In this document: piece by piece, positions 57,636 through 64,000 of the stretch | Layout of the letters: every line of letters starts with the position of its first letter | Numbering within the stretch: position 1 is the stretch's first letter | NCBI RefSeq assembly: GCF_012927645.1 | Contig: NZ_JABBMT010000006.1 | Span: 62,001 to 126,000, forward strand | Reading direction: 5' to 3' | Length of the DNA: 64,000 nt | Origin: Pseudoalteromonas arctica | Lineage (GTDB): Bacteria > Pseudomonadota > Gammaproteobacteria > Enterobacterales > Alteromonadaceae | Program-made: the position numbers and the translations under genes | Notes under the pieces: generated by a model | The model's input: only the letters and a program-made list of their open reading frames with translations | The model's database searches: none | Told to the model about the DNA's origin: nothing

Positions 57636-58652
57636 TTATATACGTGTTGCGGTAACTATATCGCCAGCTTGTAAGTGCAGTGCATCGGCTATTGCCTGTG
57701 GCAAAGTCAACTCTGAGCTTGTTTCATCAAGGTTTAGTTGTGCGACGGTTGCTCTAAAGTCATTGAGTTTGTCATTCGCTAGCATGATTGCTGTCTCGTC
57801 GCTGTTTTCACCTATTGTTACGGTAAAGTTTTTGGCATTACGAATAGTTGCAATATTATCTACTTTCGCTTCAACGGTTGGACCTGCGTCAAAAATATCA
57901 ACGTAGCCATTAAAAGTGAAGCCTTCTCTTTTTAACAACTCAATCGCTGGGCGCGTATTATTGTGCACCTTGCCGATCACGGCTTGCGCTTCTTCACTTA
58001 ACAAGTTGACATAAATTGGGTACTTTGGCATAAGCTCAGCGATAAATACCTTTTGGCCAATCCCAGTTAAATAGTCAGCAGTTGGGAAGTCCATTGAGAA
58101 AAAGTGTTCTTCAAGCCATTGCCAAAATGGGCTACTGCCCTGTTCATTCGAAACACCGCGCATTTCTGCGATCACAGTTTCAGCAAAACGCTCTTGATGC
58201 TGCTTGATAAACATAAAACGTGCTTTTGAAAGCAGCTTGCCATTGCTATTCTTGCGGTAACCATCTTTTAAAAACAGCGTACAAAGCTCTGTTGCCCCAG
58301 TGTAATCATTACACAAGGTTAAAATATCAACTGCTTTATATACATTCAATGTACGAGATGAATGAATAGCTTTACTTAAATGGTAATGATAAAACGCATC
58401 ATCTAAACCTACCGCAGCCTCTATAGCTGAAGTACCAACTACCTCACCAGTTTCGCTATCTTCAAGAACAAACAAGTAACCTTCATCACCTGGATGAGAT
58501 GCACTTTTTGCGAATGAGCTTATAGAATGGCCTATCTTTTTTTGTAATAACGCTTCGTTATTAGGTAAAGACGTAAAACCATGCCCTGATTCGTGGGCAA
58601 TTTTCAATAAAGCAGGGTAATCACATTGCTGGATTGGGCGAAGGATCATCAT
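57636..58652 (-). CDS. astA: Arginine N-succinyltransferase
   Basis: Transfers succinyl from succinyl-CoA to arginine, the first AST step. 338 residues, single-subunit form. The N-terminal ILRPIQQCDYPALLKIAHESGHGFTSLP (given in part) and the central MRGVSNEQGSSPFWQWLEEHFFSMDF are diagnostic of AstA/AruF-type enzymes, which have a GNAT-like fold. It lies between astC and astD on the same strand. Confidence 0.95.
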   Translation of the reverse strand: MMILRPIQQCDYPALLKIAHESGHGFTSLPNNEALLQKKIGHSISSFAKSASHPGDEGYLFVLEDSETGEVVGTSAIEAAVGLDDAFYHYHLSKAIHSSRTLNVYKAVDILTLCNDYTGATELCTLFLKDGYRKNSNGKLLSKARFMFIKQHQERFAETVIAEMRGVSNEQGSSPFWQWLEEHFFSMDFPTADYLTGIGQKVFIAELMPKYPIYVNLLSEEAQAVIGKVHNNTRPAIELLKREGFTFNGYVDIFDAGPTVEAKVDNIATIRNAKNFTVTIGENSDETAIMLANDKLNDFRATVAQLNLDETSSELTLPQAIADALHLQAGDIVTATRI

Positions 58653-58740
58653 GAGTCCGCTTGCTCCCTTATAAATAACGGTAAAATTAGAATACTAGGG
58701 CAAGCTTGCTACTTGCCCTTATTATGATTAGAGGTGTTGA

Positions 58741-60027
<1,287 letters not shown>

Positions 60028-60172
60028 TCAATCAGCATAGCTCACATCACCAAAAAATACTCTCTGGTTCAATTTTCAGATTATCATTATTTCAGAGTTT
60101 TTCGTTATTGTCTCTTATAAAACTTTCATGTAGCCCTTGTTATTAAAGGCTTTGAGATATAATTTCAGAGAT

Positions 60173-60200
60173 AGTGAATAACTATCTGAATAACGAATTA
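60173..60200. promoter_or_regulatory. Weak ArgR-like box upstream of astC
   Basis: TGAATAACTATC and TGAATAACGAATTA lie next to each other (60174-60200). The second partly matches the ARG box TGAAT-N4-ATTCA. ArgR controls ast genes in relatives. The match is poor, and the rest of 59947-60328 shows nothing else I can name. Confidence 0.25.
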
Positions 60201-60329
60201 TAGGGTTATTTATTCGATATGGCTGCCCCACCCCTTCAAGCAGAGCTTTGCAAGATAAAATATGAGTGAGAGTAGCCATTAATGATGAATGAATAGTCGT
60301 AAAAAAATTAACAAAAAATTTATGAAATA

Positions 60330-60642
60330 AGGGCGTATTGACCTTTCAGGATTAAAATTTGTTCAAATTAGGGGCGATTTAATCGCGGCGCGAGATTTGT
60401 AACCTAGTGGGCTAAGTAAAAATCGAGCAAAGCTTCCGCGTCCTGCTCACGCCCCTTACCTACATCCATGTAGGCAACAAAGAGTTAATCGCCCCTAGGA
60501 AGAACCCAAAGGGCAGCGCGTGTTTGGCATTAATGCTGCGTTATCGCCTATTTATGGGGGACAACCACACTACATAGGCTCTGCCTTGCCTAAATACCAA
60601 ACACACTGCTGCAAATTTAACCTCGAAAGATAAACACGCCCT
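60330..60642. repeat. About 313-bp MITE-like element with terminal inverted repeats
   Basis: Left end AGGGCGTATTGACCTTTCAG; right end, read on the minus strand, AGGGCGTGTTTATCTTTCGA. The similarity runs for about 32 bases (to TTAAAATTTG / TTAAATTTGC). There is no ORF. Inner parts include GGGGCGATTTAATCG and its inverted AGTTAATCGCCCC (60362-60376, 60484-60497). Its right edge supplies the stop codon of the HDOD gene. It differs from the 22156 family. Confidence 0.72.
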
Positions 60643-61801
60643 AGTCAATTTTTATATGGAAATGCTGCAAATTGGTTTTTTCAAGCTGTTCTAGTTCCTG
60701 TTTTGATAACCCAACGTAATCAAACCAGAGTGATTTTTCATCACTTTCCACCAGCTGATGTTCGCTCAAACTAACACACTGGCTATAACAACGCGCCTTT
60801 TGCATTAACATCGCTAATGGCAATAGAGACCCTTTTTTAGGCGCACCATTAATCAGCTGCAATAACACAGCATTAAAAGGTAAATATCGAAACGCCATTT
60901 TATCAATCACCGCCGCCGTGACTTTTAACGCATGCTGATTAAGTAACGTACTTAAAAATAACGGATCAGGTTTTAGCTCTAACAGTGCGGTGTGAAGATC
61001 TTTATGTTGATCTTCTCGGGCAAGGGTTACTTTGCGCTGCCATATTCGTTCGAATGTTCGTAAATAGAGTCGAATCAAAGCTATCTTACCAACATCAAGC
61101 AACATGCCTAAAGTAAATGCATGCACTTCATTAATCCCATTGAACTTTGCCAACTCTTGTGCCGCAATCGCACAAGCCATGGAGTTATCGCGCAGGCGAC
61201 GTTTTAATAATGGGAATGGTTCGGTGCTATGTGGCATCCAATGTCGTACCGCAAAAGTAGGCACTACAAACTGCAAGTTATCTAAACCAATATAACGCAG
61301 AGCTAAAGAAGGATTATCAACTTTTACCGAAGTATGTTTATTACGCTGCGCACGATAATAAGGCAAATTCACAAAGGTAACTAGATCACGTCCTAGCCAA
61401 GTTAAATCTTTAACTAATGGCTCAAGGCGTCCTACCGATGCTGATTTTACCGCAAGTATGTCTAAAATCGCGGGGACATTATCTTCAATACCAATAGTTT
61501 CATATAGTACTGTATCAATATCGGCTAACTGCTTGTTCATGGCAGTATCAATTACTTGGTGTAGCTGCTGACTGGCTTGAGCGCGGTATTTATGATGAGC
61601 AGTGCTAGATAACTTGCGTATTTTTTCTGCTGCGACTTCAACCTCAAGTAAAGTGCGCTGCTTTATTGCCTCACCATGATTTATATCTAAAGTATGAATA
61701 TAGCCAATTTGACGTTGCGCAAAGCTATGCCCAAGCAACAAATCATGGGCTCGTTGTTCTAATGCCTGAGCTGTCCTTTGTTGGCGTATTTCATCTGTCA
61801 T
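60641..61801 (-). CDS. HDOD-domain protein
   Basis: 386 residues, cytoplasmic. The HDOD-type helical domain (about 110-320) includes the region VPAILDILAVKSASVGRLEPLVKDL (given in part) and GMLLDVGKIALIRLYL, with the degenerate catalytic residues usual for HDOD, so it is not expected to hydrolyse nucleotides. Such proteins act in signalling networks with histidine kinases or c-di-GMP. Its TAG stop lies in the last bases of a MITE-like element, so the C-terminus may have been trimmed by the insertion. Confidence 0.8.
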   Translation of the reverse strand: MTDEIRQQRTAQALEQRAHDLLLGHSFAQRQIGYIHTLDINHGEAIKQRTLLEVEVAAEKIRKLSSTAHHKYRAQASQQLHQVIDTAMNKQLADIDTVLYETIGIEDNVPAILDILAVKSASVGRLEPLVKDLTWLGRDLVTFVNLPYYRAQRNKHTSVKVDNPSLALRYIGLDNLQFVVPTFAVRHWMPHSTEPFPLLKRRLRDNSMACAIAAQELAKFNGINEVHAFTLGMLLDVGKIALIRLYLRTFERIWQRKVTLAREDQHKDLHTALLELKPDPLFLSTLLNQHALKVTAAVIDKMAFRYLPFNAVLLQLINGAPKKGSLLPLAMLMQKARCYSQCVSLSEHQLVESDEKSLWFDYVGLSKQELEQLEKTNLQHFHIKID

Positions 61802-61857
61802 TAATGGTTATCTTTTATAAAAAATGAAAGGAAGCAATTACGTTTATTAGTATAAGC

Positions 61858-62439
61858 CTAGAACCGAGTTAAAAAGTTAGCAAGTAATTCAAGCCCTCGC
61901 TGGGTTAAAATTGCCTCTGGGTGAAATTGTACTCCCTCTAACGCTAAGCTATTATGAACTAAGCCCATTATTTCATCTAACTGGCCACTTTCAGTTTCGG
62001 TCCAAGCGGTGATCTGCAACTCATCAGGAATGCTATCTTGTTCAACAACCAACGAATGATAACGGCACACAGTTAGTGGATTTGGCAAGCCGACAAATGC
62101 ACCTTGATTGGTATGATAAATTGGCGAGGTTTTACCATGCATCACTTGCTTTGCTCTAACAATATTCGCACCTAGCGCTTGTGCTATTGCTTGATGACCT
62201 AAACAAATACCTAAAATTGGAAACTGACCTTTTAATTGCTCAACAAGTTCTAAAGATATACCCGCCTCATTTGGCGAACATGGCCCAGGTGATATTACGA
62301 TATGTTGAGGGTTTAACTGGGCAATTTGACTAACCGAGATCTCATCATTACGCTTTACTAGCACCTGTTGATCTAAACGTTGAAAATACTGTACCAAATT
62401 GTAGGTAAACGAGTCGTAATTATCGATCATTAAAAGCAT
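61858..62439 (-). CDS. pabA: Aminodeoxychorismate synthase glutaminase subunit
   Basis: Supplies ammonia from glutamine for p-aminobenzoate (folate) synthesis; in many bacteria the same subunit also serves anthranilate synthase (TrpG). 193 residues from the ATG at 62439. Class I glutamine amidotransferase motifs: [27 protein letters not shown], the catalytic GICLGHQ (Cys about 78), MHGKTSPI and VQFHPEAIL (His/Glu). VLVKRND is typical of PabA. An upstream start (62451) adds four residues. Confidence 0.9.
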   Translation of the reverse strand: MLLMIDNYDSFTYNLVQYFQRLDQQVLVKRNDEISVSQIAQLNPQHIVISPGPCSPNEAGISLELVEQLKGQFPILGICLGHQAIAQALGANIVRAKQVMHGKTSPIYHTNQGAFVGLPNPLTVCRYHSLVVEQDSIPDELQITAWTETESGQLDEIMGLVHNSLALEGVQFHPEAILTQRGLELLANFLTRF

Positions 62440-62583
62440 GTAATAAAGCACTCAAAATAGTAATTGTTTGCAGACAACTGCCCGCATTCATATTCTAACT
62501 TAAGCTTGCACGAGTGTCAGTGTTTTGTATTCAGGCAAAAAAAATTACTTTAATAACAGCTTGATGTTGATTTATTTTAAATC

Positions 62584-62757
62584 AGCCCAAGTTATATTGC
62601 TAAGCTAAACACTGATAATGAAAAGGTCACGGCAAGGGCAAAGCAATACCATGTCATTGATAAAAAAATCCGTGTTCTGGAGTTACAAGATGCCCCCATT
62701 GATGACGAAGTAATGCATCCAATTAAATTAAGAAGCTGTAATAAAATGCTCATTTAA
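62584..62757 (+). pseudogene. 5'-truncated DUF465/YdcH-like gene
   Basis: 57 codons preceded by a TAA and with no start: SPSYIAKLNTDNEKVTARAK, then QYHVIDKKIRVLELQD and DDEVMHPIKLRSC. This follows the YdcH (DUF465) pattern 'FPEY...I..L...D..FA.L..EYH.LDK.I...E', where the N-terminal about 10 residues and the C-terminal KDELYAML part are missing. The end overlaps the thioesterase stop on the other strand by 30 bases. Confidence 0.45.
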
Positions 62758-63126
62758 GGCTGCTTTTTCAGCACTAGATAAAGCTTGCTTAGTTTTAGCG
62801 GCAAAGTCGTAACGTACCAGCACTGTTTTACCGATTGCGCAGCATTTATCTTGTTGCCACGCCTCTTGGCGAAGCACAAATGAGCTACTGCCAATATACT
62901 CTACCGATGTTTTAATACTTACTTCATGCGAGTAAAACAACTCACCTACAAACGACACCTCAATTTTAGCAATAATAAGCTTCCAATCGTGAGGATTTAA
63001 ATCGGGGGTAAAAAATTTAAAAATAGGCGCACGTGCGGCTTCAAACCAAACAGGGAGTACGGTATTGTTGATGTGTCCGAGTGCATCCGTTTCGCTAAAG
63101 CGCGGCATCACTTTTTCAGTAAACAT
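62728..63126 (-). CDS. Acyl-CoA thioesterase (4HBT hotdog family)
   Basis: 132 residues from the ATG at 63126; frames starting further upstream overlap the next gene and have no family likeness. The hotdog motif is FSETDALGHINNTVLPVWFE (about 9-28), where the Asp and His-Ile-Asn are the usual catalytic region, and VSFVGELFYSHEVSI follows. Substrate chain length is not predictable. It is divergent from the oxygenase gene, with 31 bases between starts, so promoters overlap. Confidence 0.88.
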   Translation of the reverse strand: MFTEKVMPRFSETDALGHINNTVLPVWFEAARAPIFKFFTPDLNPHDWKLIIAKIEVSFVGELFYSHEVSIKTSVEYIGSSSFVLRQEAWQQDKCCAIGKTVLVRYDFAAKTKQALSSAEKAALNEHFITAS

Positions 63127-63157
63127 AATAATCCAATAATAATTAAACAGGTAACTC

Positions 63158-63862
63158 ATGACGGACTTTATCTGCGTGTATGACAACGCGCTCAGTAATG
63201 ACTTTTGCGATAATTTTATCACTACCTTTTCGCAAAGCCCGCATATAAAACAAGGGGTGACATCAGGGGGCATAGATCTTAATAAAAAAGATAGCCGCGA
63301 TTTACACTTAAACAATCACCCTGAATACGCTGAGCAATTAAAACATATTCAACAAACTACTGCACAATATGTTTTTAACTACATTGAAGAACATATTTTT
63401 ATGATGATTGGGGCGTTTGGTTTGAAAGTGTATCACCCAAAAACAGGGCAGCTGGTAGATTTGACTCACGCTAACTATGACGAAGTAGGTAAACCGCAAT
63501 TACCTTTATTGGTACAGCAAATTTTTCGACTCGGTAATATTCAAGCGCAAAAATATGGAGTAAATAAAGGCGGCTACCCGTATTGGCACAGTGAAGTGTA
63601 CCCACAGTTACAGCATAACGAAGCGCTGCATCGGGTATTGTTATTTATGTTTTATTTAAACGATGTTGAAGAAGGCGGTGAAACCGAGTTTTATTATCAA
63701 AATCGTAAGATAACCCCGAAAAAAGGCACTATGGTCGTAGCCCCTGGCTACTTCACCCACACACATCGTGGTAATAAACCCATCTCAAATGATAAGTATA
63801 TTTTAACCTCATGGGTCATGTTTAACCGCGCAGAGCAAATATATGGACAACCACAGTCCTAA
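63158..63862 (+). CDS. 2-oxoglutarate/Fe(II)-dependent oxygenase (prolyl-hydroxylase-like)
   Basis: 234 residues, cytoplasmic. Double-stranded beta-helix dioxygenase with likely iron ligands in YWHSEVYP (His and acidic residue, about 147-154) and THTHRGNKP (distal His, about 206-214); a basic residue for 2-oxoglutarate follows in NDKYILTSW. FYLNDVEEGGETEF is the usual 2OG-FeII_Oxy strand pattern, so a prolyl 4-hydroxylase-type role is possible; the substrate is unknown. TAACTC upstream is a weak ribosome binding site. Confidence 0.82.
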   Translation: MTDFICVYDNALSNDFCDNFITTFSQSPHIKQGVTSGGIDLNKKDSRDLHLNNHPEYAEQLKHIQQTTAQYVFNYIEEHIFMMIGAFGLKVYHPKTGQLVDLTHANYDEVGKPQLPLLVQQIFRLGNIQAQKYGVNKGGYPYWHSEVYPQLQHNEALHRVLLFMFYLNDVEEGGETEFYYQNRKITPKKGTMVVAPGYFTHTHRGNKPISNDKYILTSWVMFNRAEQIYGQPQS

Positions 63863-63901
63863 AATAAATCATAATTTGTAGGCAACTTTTTATAAAGTTA
63901 T

Positions 63902-63934
63902 GTTTGGTTTTAATATAAAAAATTAAAACCAAAC
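63902..63934. terminator. Inverted repeat after the oxygenase gene
   Basis: 13-bp arms GTTTGGTTTTAAT and ATTAAAACCAAAC around a 7-nt AT-rich loop, about 40 bases past the stop. No T-run follows on either strand, so its role as a terminator is uncertain. Nothing else is seen to the window end. Confidence 0.45.
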
Positions 63935-64000
63935 CACAAATTAGTAATAAATATATCTACCGCTCTAACTACCTCGTATTTATTCTTAAGGCTTTTAGCT

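Overview
The window looks like chromosomal DNA of a marine gammaproteobacterium close to Pseudoalteromonas. This is inferred from low GC content, from gene content (hut, ast and ilvGMDA operons, lipase with foldase, DUF3802, DUF2489 beside yihI, c4 and c5 cytochromes) and from the protein sequences. No rRNA, tRNA or CRISPR array was recognised.

Layout. 1-6726: the end of rraA, then a histidine-degradation locus (hutG, hutI, hutC, hutU, hutH) with two matching palindromic HutC operators. 6723-11137: an NAD-dependent oxidoreductase, a chemoreceptor, and hemN behind a well-spaced FNR-type promoter. 11203-20797: DUF2489, yihI, a CsrB/CsrC-type sRNA read from sequence, cytochrome c4, engB, DUF1285, yceI, a second candidate sRNA, a lipase/foldase pair and polA. 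This keeps the E. coli order polA-spf-yihA-csrC-yihI-hemN, with insertions. 21368-31384: elbB, cytochrome c5, a GAF-GAF-GGDEF protein, rep, ubiK, a ParD-like/methionine aminopeptidase pair, a collapsed AraC gene, carbonic anhydrase and a methyltransferase. 31560-37169: the ilvGMDA operon with its leader peptide and attenuator.

38374-42070 is accessory. It has small secreted or unknown proteins, a SUKH-like gene broken by a stop, frameshifted remnants, a DUF7709-like gene and an orphan RES-domain protein. Part of it is bounded by two 55-57 bp direct repeats, and a half copy of a palindromic element also found at 22156-22417 lies at its right edge. 42071-52578: a ModF-like ABC protein, a DUF4097-like secreted protein, a cis/trans fatty-acid isomerase, a VOC protein, and two tandem alkaline phosphatases behind a Pho box with three 11-bp-spaced units. 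52785-54102 is a graveyard of IS66 and ISAs1 remnants. 54268-63862: speD, an OsmC protein, DUF3802, the ast arginine-catabolism genes, a MITE-like element ending in the stop codon of an HDOD gene, pabA, a DUF465-like remnant, a thioesterase and a 2OG-Fe(II) oxygenase.

Together the genes serve amino-acid use (His, Arg) and synthesis (Ile/Val), phosphate and lipid scavenging, and respiration/heme supply. The most notable items beyond the gene list are two sRNA candidates, the ilv leader, the Pho and FNR promoters, and the repeat-bounded accessory block. I did not find a clearly new multi-gene system.
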